DNA from: CAZSXS01 sp964611385
GTDB taxonomy: Bacteria; Bacillota; Clostridia; Lachnospirales; CAYPQA01
Assembly: GCA_964611385.1 (NCBI GenBank)
Contig: CAZSXS010000029.1
Span: forward strand, 1 to 41,234
Reading direction: 5' to 3'
Length of the DNA stretch: 41,234 bases
Shown: positions 34,358-41,234 of the stretch, one piece after another
Layout: each line of letters opens with the position of its first letter
How positions within the stretch are numbered: the first letter of the stretch is position 1
The notes under the pieces: model-generated
The model's input: the letters and a program-made list of their open reading frames with translations, nothing else
Told to the model about the DNA's origin: nothing
Database searches by the model: none
Made by a program: the position numbers and the translations under genes

Positions 34358-37300
34358 ATGTTTAAGCTAGGAATTGATATCGGTTCAACAACAATAAAGT
34401 TGATCGTCCTAAACAAAAATAACGAGCTGGTCTTCAGTCAGTATCAGAGGCATTTTTCCAATATCCAGGAAACGCTTCTGAAACTCATACTGTTTGCCAA
34501 AAGCACCCTGGGAAATATCAGCTTTACTTCCATGATTACGGGATCCGGCGGATTGTCGCTGGCAGCTTGGCTGGGTATACCTTTCATTCAAGAGGTTGTG
34601 GCGGTCTCAAAGGCGATTACCACCTTTACGCCCACGACGGATGTTGCCATTGAAATCGGTGGCGAAGACGCTAAAATTATTTATTTTAATAATGGGATAG
34701 AGCAACGCATGAACGGCATCTGCGCCGGTGGGACGGGCTCCTTTATTGACCAGATGGCGACCCTTCTGCAAACTGATGCCAGCGGGCTGAACGAAAAAGC
34801 CAAGGAATACAATGTAATTTACCCCATCGCTGCCCGTTGTGGGGTCTTTGCAAAGAGTGACATTCAGCCCTTGATTAATGAGGGTGCGGCTATCAGTGAT
34901 ATTGCCGTGTCCATCTTCCAGGCCGTTGTCAGTCAGACCATCAGCGGATTGGCCTGCGGTAAGCCTATTAAGGGACGAGTTAGCTTTTTGGGCGGCCCCC
35001 TTCATTTCTTGTCTGAGTTGAAGGAACGCTTTGTTTCCGTGCTGGGTTTGACCTCGGAGGAAGTTGTAGAAAGTGAGCATTCTCACCTCTTTGCAGCGAT
35101 TGGTAGTGCATTGAGTGCAGAAGCGATGGTTGAACACAACGCAAATGGAAAATTAGATTCCTGTAATGGTAGCTTTGATCAGCTGATTGAAAACCTCAAT
35201 AAAGAGAAAAAAGCTGATTTTGAAATTGAACGCTTGCATACCTTGTTTGATAATGAGAAAGAATATGAGCGCTTTAAAGAAAGACATGAAAAAAGCAAGG
35301 TGAAAAAGAAAGCCTTAAGTGAATATGAAGGGAATGCCTTTTTGGGTATTGATGCCGGCTCCACCACGGCAAAGCTGGCCTTGATCAGTGAAAGTGGAGA
35401 ACTGCTCTACTCTTATTACAGCAGTAACCAAGGGAATCCCTTAAGTACCGTTATGGCTGCCCTGGATCAGCTGTACGATTGCTTGCCGGATACGGTCAAA
35501 ATTCAATCCTCCTGTGTTACCGGTTATGGGGAACACTTGATCAAGGCCGCTTTGCTGGTAGAGCATGGGGAGATCGAAACCGTGGCTCACTATAAGGCTG
35601 CTGCCTTCTTTTGCCCCGATGTAGATTTTATTTTGGATATCGGTGGGCAAGATATGAAGTGTTTGCGGATTAAGAACGGTGTAATTGACGATGTCTTGCT
35701 CAATGAGGCTTGTTCTGCTGGCTGTGGCTCCTTTATTGAAACTTTTGCTAAAAGCTTAGACTTACCAATAGCCGATTTTGCAAAAAATGCCCTCTTTGCT
35801 AAGAATCCCATCGACCTAGGTTCCCGTTGTACTGTCTTTATGAATTCCAGAGTCAAGCAAGCTCAAAAGGAAGGGGCTTTGGTTTCTGATATTTCTGCCG
35901 GACTGGCCTTCTCTGTAATCAAGAACGCACTTCAAAAGGTTATCAAGATCACGAATCCAGAAGATATGGGTACTAAGATTGTAGTTCAGGGCGGAACTTT
36001 TTATAATGATGCGGTCTTGCGTAGCTTTGAGCAGATCAGTGAACGAGAAGCCATCCGGCCGGATATCGCCGGTATCATGGGTGCCTTCGGAGCCGCCATT
36101 CTTGCCAAGGAACGAGCCGATGCGCAGCCGAGCCTGCTTTCCAAAAAGGCCTTGCAAGACTTGAAAATCTCAACCAGCCTGACCCGCTGTAAGGGTTGTG
36201 TGAATAATTGTCTCCTGACCATTAATAAGTTTAAAGAAGGCGAGAGTAAGCGGCAGTTTATATCTGGAAACCGCTGTGAAAATGGAATGCAAAGCGGTAC
36301 ACAAAACCAAAAAAGCAGCGTTTCTCCTTTGAAAGTCGCTCAATCCAAGGACAACGAAGCCGTGCCCAATCTATATCGCTATAAGCTTGAGCGGTTGTTT
36401 TCTTACGAGCCCCTGCCCAAGGAAAAGGCCAAGGCTACAATAGGGATTCCAAGGGTTTTGAATTTGTATGAAAACTATCCTTTATGGTTCACCTTCTTTA
36501 CGGAGCTTGGGTACCGAGTTTTGATTTCGCCCCCATCTACTAGGCTTGTGTACGAAAAGGGTATGGAGTCTATTCCCAGCGAATCTGTTTGCTATCCGGC
36601 CAAGTTAGTACATGGGCATATTGCAGAACTTCTGGAGCAAAAGCCGGACTTGATTTTCTATCCCTGTGTAGCCTATGAAAACAAGGAATTTAAGGAAGCC
36701 GACAGCCATTACAACTGCCCCATCGTAACTTCTTACCCAGAGAACATCAAAAACAACATGGAAGGCTTGGGTAAGTTCTTGAATCCCTTCCTTAGTTTTC
36801 GGGATAAGGAAATATTGGGCAAACGTCTGTTGGAAGTCTTGCAGACAGAGGAATTTAAAACGCTGTCCCCCTTCCAGATCCTGTCCGCTTTGGATAAGGC
36901 TTGGGACGAGCAAGAACGGTACAAGCTTGATGTTCGAAAAAAGGGTGAAGAAGCCCTGGAATACATAAAGAGAGAAAAGAAAACCGCTGTCGTTTTGGCC
37001 GGGCGTCCCTATCATGTGGACCCGGAGATTAACCATGGCATACCTGAAATGCTAAATAGCTATGGGATTGCCGTGCTCAGTGAGGACAGCATTGCTCATC
37101 TGGCAAAGGTAAACCGCCCTCTACTCGTGCGGGATCAGTGGGCCTATCATTCCAGACTCTATGCGGCTGCAAGTCTAGTAGCGATGAAGGAATATGAGGA
37201 TTTAGAATTGGTGCAACTGAATTCCTTCGGCTGTGGTCTGGACGCGGTGACCTCTGATGAGGTTCACGAGATTTTGAAGCGTAGCGGCAATATCTACACC

Positions 37301-38731
37301 CTGTTGAAGATAGATGAAGTCAACAATCTGGGTTCTGCCAGAATTCGAATCCGTTCTCTTTTAGCTGCGATTAAGGAAAGGAAAGCAAGTGGGTCGCTGA
37401 ACCGAAAGCCATTGGAAATTAACACCTACTCCCGGATCAGCTTTACCAAAAAGATGAAAAAGACCCACACGATCCTCTCCCCGCAGTTGTCGCCTGTCCA
37501 TTTTGATTTTCTGGAGGGTGCCTTCCAGTCGGCCGGGTATAATCTGGAGGTTCTGAAAAACACGAACAGAAGTGTGATTGACACTGGTCTTAAGTACGTG
37601 AATAACGATGCTTGTTATCCTGCTCTGATTGTGGTTGGACAGATTCTGGAAGCTCTAAAATCCGGAAAGTATGACATAAATCATACCGCCGTCATTATTA
37701 CGCAAACCGGCGGAGGCTGTCGGGCTTCCAACTATATTGGATTCATCCGTAAAGCCTTGATCAAGGCCAATATCCACATCCCTGTTATTTCCCTCAGCGC
37801 CCAGGGTTTTGAAAAAAATCCCGGCTTTCGCATTACACCCTCCTTTACCATTAACGCTTTCAAGGGCTTACTGTACGGTGATTTATTTATGCGCTTGGTT
37901 TATAGAACCAGGCCTTACGAAAAGGTTAAAGGTTCAGCCGACCAGCTTCATGCCTACTGGCGGGAAATTTGCATCAATGATATTCAGCATGGGAACATGA
38001 AGAGCTTTAAGCACAATGTGGCAGCGATTGTTAAGGATTTTGACCGTTTGCCTTTGCTGGATATTGTGAAGCCCAAGGTTGGTGTGGTAGGAGAGATTCT
38101 GGTCAAATTCAACCCCATAGCCAACGGAGATATCGTCAGTCTCTTAGAGAAAGAAGGAGCCGAGGCCGTAGTGCCTGATTTTACGGACTTCTTGATGTAT
38201 AGTTTTTACAATACAAAGTATAAGGAAAAGTACTTCGGCAGCTCAAAGCTGTCCACTTGGCTGTCCAATGCAGCTATCAAGGGCATCGATTTCTTGCGTT
38301 CCAGTATGAGTAAGGCCCTTGCGGAAAGTAATCGCTTTACCCCGCCGGTGGCTATCAAGGAACTGGGCAAACTGGCCGAACCGATCGTCTCCTTGGGAAA
38401 TCAAACAGGTGAAGGCTGGTTCTTGACAGCGGAAATGGTTGAGTTGATTCATTCCGGAACGAATAATATCATCTGCACTCAGCCTTTTGCTTGTCTGCCC
38501 AACCATGTGACCGGAAAGGGAATCATCAAGGAACTGAAAAAGCGTTACCCTCTTTCCAACATTGTAGCCATCGACTACGACCCAGGGGCCAGCGAAGTGA
38601 ACCAAGTCAATCGAATCAAGTTGATGCTTTCCACAGCTCAGCAAAATTTGGATCGGCAGGTGGAAACAAGAAAGACGGAGAGCAAATATATACCGACAAG
38701 CATGGGAGTACAGCTGCCGGTAAACGGATAA
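34358..38731 (+). CDS. Giant 2-hydroxyacyl-CoA dehydratase activase-related protein (two BcrAD/BadFG ATPase domains + DUF2229 + dehydratase-like)
   Basis: This 1457-residue protein starts with an ASKHA activase domain (LGIDIGSTTIKLIV; IEIGGEDAK at about 98; C122 in ICAGGTGSF and C161 in AARCGVF). A second activase domain follows (FLGIDAGSTTAKLALI at about 328; DIGGQDMKC at about 427; C452/C456 and C491). The cysteines match those that hold the [4Fe-4S] cluster of archerase-type activators such as HgdC. Next come a CKGCVNNC cluster (611-618), a DUF2229-like part (about 690-910) and a C-terminal region (about 1050-1440) like the dehydratase subunits. In HgdC-type systems ATP hydrolysis drives a low-potential electron into a dehydratase; substrate here is unknown. 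It is followed after 14 bases by sdaAB. Confidence 0.85.
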   Translation: MFKLGIDIGSTTIKLIVLNKNNELVFSQYQRHFSNIQETLLKLILFAKSTLGNISFTSMITGSGGLSLAAWLGIPFIQEVVAVSKAITTFTPTTDVAIEIGGEDAKIIYFNNGIEQRMNGICAGGTGSFIDQMATLLQTDASGLNEKAKEYNVIYPIAARCGVFAKSDIQPLINEGAAISDIAVSIFQAVVSQTISGLACGKPIKGRVSFLGGPLHFLSELKERFVSVLGLTSEEVVESEHSHLFAAIGSALSAEAMVEHNANGKLDSCNGSFDQLIENLNKEKKADFEIERLHTLFDNEKEYERFKERHEKSKVKKKALSEYEGNAFLGIDAGSTTAKLALISESGELLYSYYSSNQGNPLSTVMAALDQLYDCLPDTVKIQSSCVTGYGEHLIKAALLVEHGEIETVAHYKAAAFFCPDVDFILDIGGQDMKCLRIKNGVIDDVLLNEACSAGCGSFIETFAKSLDLPIADFAKNALFAKNPIDLGSRCTVFMNSRVKQAQKEGALVSDISAGLAFSVIKNALQKVIKITNPEDMGTKIVVQGGTFYNDAVLRSFEQISEREAIRPDIAGIMGAFGAAILAKERADAQPSLLSKKALQDLKISTSLTRCKGCVNNCLLTINKFKEGESKRQFISGNRCENGMQSGTQNQKSSVSPLKVAQSKDNEAVPNLYRYKLERLFSYEPLPKEKAKATIGIPRVLNLYENYPLWFTFFTELGYRVLISPPSTRLVYEKGMESIPSESVCYPAKLVHGHIAELLEQKPDLIFYPCVAYENKEFKEADSHYNCPIVTSYPENIKNNMEGLGKFLNPFLSFRDKEILGKRLLEVLQTEEFKTLSPFQILSALDKAWDEQERYKLDVRKKGEEALEYIKREKKTAVVLAGRPYHVDPEINHGIPEMLNSYGIAVLSEDSIAHLAKVNRPLLVRDQWAYHSRLYAAASLVAMKEYEDLELVQLNSFGCGLDAVTSDEVHEILKRSGNIYTLLKIDEVNNLGSARIRIRSLLAAIKERKASGSLNRKPLEINTYSRISFTKKMKKTHTILSPQLSPVHFDFLEGAFQSAGYNLEVLKNTNRSVIDTGLKYVNNDACYPALIVVGQILEALKSGKYDINHTAVIITQTGGGCRASNYIGFIRKALIKANIHIPVISLSAQGFEKNPGFRITPSFTINAFKGLLYGDLFMRLVYRTRPYEKVKGSADQLHAYWREICINDIQHGNMKSFKHNVAAIVKDFDRLPLLDIVKPKVGVVGEILVKFNPIANGDIVSLLEKEGAEAVVPDFTDFLMYSFYNTKYKEKYFGSSKLSTWLSNAAIKGIDFLRSSMSKALAESNRFTPPVAIKELGKLAEPIVSLGNQTGEGWFLTAEMVELIHSGTNNIICTQPFACLPNHVTGKGIIKELKKRYPLSNIVAIDYDPGASEVNQVNRIKLMLSTAQQNLDRQVETRKTESKYIPTSMGVQLPVNG

Positions 38732-38745
38732 TATAGGAGGTACCA

Positions 38746-39408
38746 ATGAACAGTATCTTTTCGATTTTGGGGCCTGTAATGATAGGGCCTTCCAGCTCCC
38801 ACACGGCCGGCGCTGAAAAAATCGGTCGCATTGTTTATATGTTAACCGGAGGGGATCTTGAGAGGGTGGAATTCACCCTCCATGGCTCCTTTGCCAAGAC
38901 AGGTCGAGGGCACGGAACAGATAAGGCCCTGGTTGCCGGAATCTTAGGTATGGAACCTTATGACGAGCGGATTAAGGACGCAATCCATCTGGCTGAGGAA
39001 AAAGGAATTGAAATCCGCTTCGAAGAAGCGGATTTGGGAAACGTACACCCCAATACAGTGAAGGCTCTGGCAACAAAGTCTGACGGAACTAGCCTGGAAC
39101 TGGTGGCCTCATCCATTGGTGGAGGAAACATCAGTGTAGGCAGCATCAATTCTGTCAATGCAACCTTTACAGGGAAGTACACCACACTCATCATCTCTCA
39201 CTATGACAAGGTGGGGATGATCAGCCAGATTACTCAAACCTTGGCTGTTAAAAAGGTCAATATCGTCACCTTGAGCCTGACTCGCGAAAGTAAAGGAAGT
39301 ACAGCTACCTCCGTCATTGAGGTGGATTCCCCCGTCAGCCCAGAGATTTTGGACTGGATTCAGGGATTTGAACATGTGATCTCGGTTATTTATATGGATA
39401 AGATTTAA
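38746..39408 (+). CDS. sdaAB: L-serine dehydratase, beta subunit
   Basis: The 220-residue protein matches the beta chain of the iron-sulfur L-serine dehydratase (L-serine to pyruvate and ammonia): FSILGPVMIGPSSSHTAGA at the start, HGSFAKTGRGHGTDKALVAGILG in the middle, and a C-terminal ACT domain (ISHYDKVGMISQITQTLAVKKVNI, about 145-215, taken in parts). The full length is normal. TAGGAGG precedes the ATG. The alpha chain gene (sdaAA), which carries the cluster-binding cysteines and normally follows directly, is not here; the next gene is a sporulation-type M23 gene after 94 bases. It must pair with a distant sdaAA or have another role. Confidence 0.93.
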   Translation: MNSIFSILGPVMIGPSSSHTAGAEKIGRIVYMLTGGDLERVEFTLHGSFAKTGRGHGTDKALVAGILGMEPYDERIKDAIHLAEEKGIEIRFEEADLGNVHPNTVKALATKSDGTSLELVASSIGGGNISVGSINSVNATFTGKYTTLIISHYDKVGMISQITQTLAVKKVNIVTLSLTRESKGSTATSVIEVDSPVSPEILDWIQGFEHVISVIYMDKI

Positions 39409-39434
39409 GTAAGCTATTAACGATGATAAAGAAG

Positions 39435-39463
39435 TAATATCTGTTCCTGCCCTCACATATATT
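39435..39463 (+). promoter_or_regulatory. Candidate sigma-E (mother-cell sporulation) promoter
   Basis: TAATATC (39435-39441) and CATATATT (39456-39463) with a 14-base spacer match the Bacillus sigma-E pattern KMATATT / CATACAHT at 6 of 7 and 7 of 8 positions. It lies 40 bases before the ATG of the SpoIVFA-like gene, in agreement with the sigma-E control of spoIVFA-spoIVFB in Bacillus. Confidence 0.55.
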
Positions 39464-39502
39464 TTATTGATAAGCAAGTAAATTTACCTAGGAGGGAACA
39501 GA

Positions 39503-40117
39503 ATGAGAAGAACAGAGTATAGGCGTAAGTATCAGGCAACAGCAGAAAAAGGAAGCTATGCTGAGACCATTGCGTCTCAGATCCTTGTTGTGGCAGTGGG
39601 GCTTCTTTTGGTACTGATGGTTTTTGTAATTAAGACGCCCTTTACCAACAATTTGCGGGCACAGGCAGAGGCATTTTTTCAAAACTCGCCTATTGCTGGC
39701 TTTATGGAAGCAGCCGGAAGTTTTTTTGATGGGATCTTGGGGAAGGAGCCCGTAAGCAACGATGATCCCCTTGATCTTCAAGGCAAAAGCAGTGGTGTCG
39801 CTAACAGCAGCTTGGCTACGGGTGGTAAAGGCATCACCATTCCAGAGGCTGGATTAGATGCTGTTGGGCTTGGTGGGCTTGCTGGATTTGGTGGAACTAG
39901 CGGGCAGGAACTGGGCGGCACAGGGGTCACACTTCTGAGTACAGAAGCCGGAAATCTGGGGGCAGCATCTTTGGATACCACTTCGAATAGCGCTAGGAAT
40001 GCAGCCCAAGGCCTCAATGCTGACAATGCTCAAAGTACAGTGGATACTTCCAAGTTTGTAAGCCCAAGAATTGACGAAGATATTTTGAATGAATTAAACG
40101 CAAAAAAAAACTACTAA
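39503..40117 (+). CDS. SpoIVFA-like protein, N-terminal part (frame broken at an A9 run)
   Basis: This 204-residue frame encodes a basic N-terminus (MRRTEYRRKYQ), one transmembrane segment at about 27-45 (ILVVAVGLLLVLMVFVI) and a long Gly/Ala/Ser/Thr-rich linker (about 90-185). It stops at TAA 40115-40117, just after nine A residues. The -1 frame then continues without a stop into an M23 peptidase domain. Taken together the two parts give one protein of about 360 residues: membrane anchor, linker, M23 domain. This layout and the SpoIVFB-like gene downstream point to SpoIVFA, which holds the SpoIVFB protease inactive in the mother cell. TAGGAGG precedes the ATG. Confidence 0.7.
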   Translation: MRRTEYRRKYQATAEKGSYAETIASQILVVAVGLLLVLMVFVIKTPFTNNLRAQAEAFFQNSPIAGFMEAAGSFFDGILGKEPVSNDDPLDLQGKSSGVANSSLATGGKGITIPEAGLDAVGLGGLAGFGGTSGQELGGTGVTLLSTEAGNLGAASLDTTSNSARNAAQGLNADNAQSTVDTSKFVSPRIDEDILNELNAKKNY

Positions 40118-40593
40118 GTATTTTTGAAAATCTGACAATCCTCAAGGATTTTAGTGATTCTTCCGTTTTTACATATGCAGCAGAAACGAAAGAAAAGCCG
40201 GTTCCCCCGCCCATTCAGTGGCAGTTCCCCGTAAAGGGTGTTATTACATCTGCTTTTGGAGATAGAATAAACCCCATCTTAAAAAAGCAGGAGATCCACA
40301 CGGGGCTTGACATTGCCTGTCCAGAGGGTACGCCTGTCAAGGCCATGTTCGATGGTTCTGTTCTGGAAGCCGGTACTTCAAAAACGTACGGGAAATACAT
40401 CATCTATGGCAACGGGGTTTTCAAGGTAATGTATGCCCATTTAAGCAAGCTGAAAGTTACCAAAGGAAAAGTAAAAACCGCTCAGGTGCTGGCAAACTCC
40501 GGTAATACGGGTTTATCCACCGGCCCCCATGTACACGTGACTGTGTGGTATCAGGATGTACTCAAGGACCCTTTAACCTACATAGCCCAATAA
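40093..40593 (+). CDS. SpoIVFA-like protein, C-terminal M23 (LytM) domain in the -1 frame
   Basis: The open frame runs from a TGA at 40090-40092 to the stop at 40591-40593, and has no good start of its own (the first ATG at 40345 lies inside the domain), so it must be the continuation of the preceding frame. After the A run it reads LLSIFENLTILKDFSD, then the M23 domain: FPVKGVITSAFGDR, the metal-site motif HTGLD (40297-40311) and the HVH motif in TGPHVHVTV (40528-40536). All usual zinc ligands (H, D, HxH) are present, so the domain could be catalytic. It ends 24 bases before the ATG of the SpoIVFB-like gene. Confidence 0.7.
   Translation: MKRKKKLLSIFENLTILKDFSDSSVFTYAAETKEKPVPPPIQWQFPVKGVITSAFGDRINPILKKQEIHTGLDIACPEGTPVKAMFDGSVLEAGTSKTYGKYIIYGNGVFKVMYAHLSKLKVTKGKVKTAQVLANSGNTGLSTGPHVHVTVWYQDVLKDPLTYIAQ
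40102..40111 (+). other. A9C slippery site at the frame change
   Basis: Nine A then C. In the upstream frame the codons are GCA AAA AAA AAC TAC TAA, so the end is A AAA AAC, a classic -1 slippery heptamer. One extra A in the transcript or in the true genome sequence would equally restore one frame. Confidence 0.6.
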
Positions 40594-40617
40594 TTGTCAA
40601 GGGCCGGAGGAGGTTTC

Positions 40618-41234
40618 ATGCCGAAAATCCAAGTCAATCCTTTATTCATAGTGCTCGTACTACTAATGATTGCTCTAGGTTCCATAGAGCAATTTTTTAT
40701 TCTGATTCTTTCCATCAGTCTTCATGAGTTCGGCCATGTCCTCGTGGCTCTTTTCTTTCGGCTGTCCATCTCCGGCATCAAATTTTTGCCACTGGGGCAG
40801 GTGGCTGTCATCTCAAAAACCGAGGAACTTTCAGCCTTCCAAAGGGTTTTATTGGCTGTAGCCGGGCCTTTGGTAAACGGGCTGCTGGCCTTGGTTTTTT
40901 TTCTGTTTAAGGGTAGCTCTCCCCAATGGGTTTTTAGCAATGGAATTGATCTGGACTACATTGTTATGCTAAACCTGGTTTTGCTGCTGTTTAATCTGTT
41001 GCCCATCTATCCTTTGGATGGCGGACGGCTCTTGCAGATTTTTTTGTACCGGAGCACAAGTGTTGTCAAGGCCAACAAGCAAATTATCACGGTTGGAAAG
41101 GCGTGCAGTTATGGTCTTATGGCCTTGGGGCTTGTGCAAGTGGCGCTTTACCCCTTCAATATCAGCTTATATTGTATCGGGTTCTACATTTTAAAAAGCC
41201 TGGACACGGAATATGTTCATCTGACCATGGAGTT
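40618..41234 (+). CDS. SpoIVFB-like M50 family intramembrane metalloprotease (3' end outside window)
   Basis: The frame starts at ATG 40618 after GGAGGAGG and runs past the window end (205 codons seen). It begins MPKIQVNPLFIVLVLLMIAL and has several hydrophobic segments. The zinc motif HEFGH lies at about residues 40-44 (SISLHEFGHVLVALFF) and the third ligand motif in NLLPIYPLDGGRLLQ (about 126-140). This is the site-2 protease family; the short N-terminus and position after a SpoIVFA-like gene suggest SpoIVFB, which frees sigma-K from its pro-peptide during sporulation. A C-terminal CBS domain, usual in SpoIVFB, would lie beyond the window, so the assignment to that exact orthologue is inferred. 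Confidence 0.85.
   Translation, partial: MPKIQVNPLFIVLVLLMIALGSIEQFFILILSISLHEFGHVLVALFFRLSISGIKFLPLGQVAVISKTEELSAFQRVLLAVAGPLVNGLLALVFFLFKGSSPQWVFSNGIDLDYIVMLNLVLLLFNLLPIYPLDGGRLLQIFLYRSTSVVKANKQIITVGKACSYGLMALGLVQVALYPFNISLYCIGFYILKSLDTEYVHLTME

Noticed and set aside
1..41234. CRISPR arrays, tRNA or rRNA genes
   Set aside because: No regularly spaced repeats and no cloverleaf or rRNA-like segments were recognised on reading the window.

Overview
The window looks like a chromosomal segment of an anaerobic, endospore-forming member of the Clostridia (Bacillota). The reasons are: strong AGGAGG-type ribosome sites; a CIRCE-controlled groES-groEL operon; a 2-hydroxyacyl-CoA dehydratase activase-type radical protein; an L-serine dehydratase beta subunit of the iron-sulfur type; a SpoIVFA/SpoIVFB-like sporulation pair; and a CsaB-type pyruvyl transferase of the kind used for secondary cell wall polymers and S-layer anchoring. 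No species is claimed. No rRNA, tRNA or CRISPR array was seen, and no gene-free stretch exceeds about 300 bases.

Layout. (1) 1-984 is mobile-element debris: a probable right end of an IS200/IS605-type element, a terminator hairpin and a 5'-truncated Rpn/PDDEXK gene. (2) 994-10285 is a glycan uptake and breakdown locus. The minus-strand operon is a YesN-like response regulator, a YesM-like kinase and a GH2 beta-mannosidase. The divergent plus-strand operon is two permeases and a lipoprotein sugar-binding protein. No ATPase gene is present, as is usual when a shared MsmX-type ATPase serves the importer. (3) 10437-17581 is rich in DNA repair genes: two tandem MutS-like ATPases, endonuclease III and an OGG1-like glycosylase, with groES-groEL in the middle. 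(4) 17647-33335 is a long one-direction block: a metallophosphoesterase remnant, a DUF6062-like double-Cys protein, a membrane-anchored protein of unknown role, a 940-residue phosphodiester glycosidase, a MurJ-like flippase, a GT4 glycosyltransferase, two DUF4330 paralogues, an O-antigen-ligase-like protein, a GT4-CsaB fusion and two half-size ABC exporters. It reads as a cell-surface polysaccharide assembly and pyruvylation cluster. (5) 33365-39408 holds a DeoR-family regulator, a very long palindromic terminator, a 1457-residue double activase/dehydratase fusion and an sdaAB gene without its sdaAA partner. (6) 39503-41234 holds a SpoIVFA-like M23 gene split by a -1 frame change exactly at a run of nine A, followed by a SpoIVFB-like M50 protease that runs off the window. 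A good match to a sigma-E promoter lies in front.

The observations most worth following are the A-run frame change in the SpoIVFA-like gene, the tandem MutS-like pair with Asn in place of the Walker B Asp, the GT4-CsaB fusion inside the wall-polymer cluster, the tandem CxxC/CxxH modules of the DUF6062-like protein and the lone sdaAB next to the giant activase.
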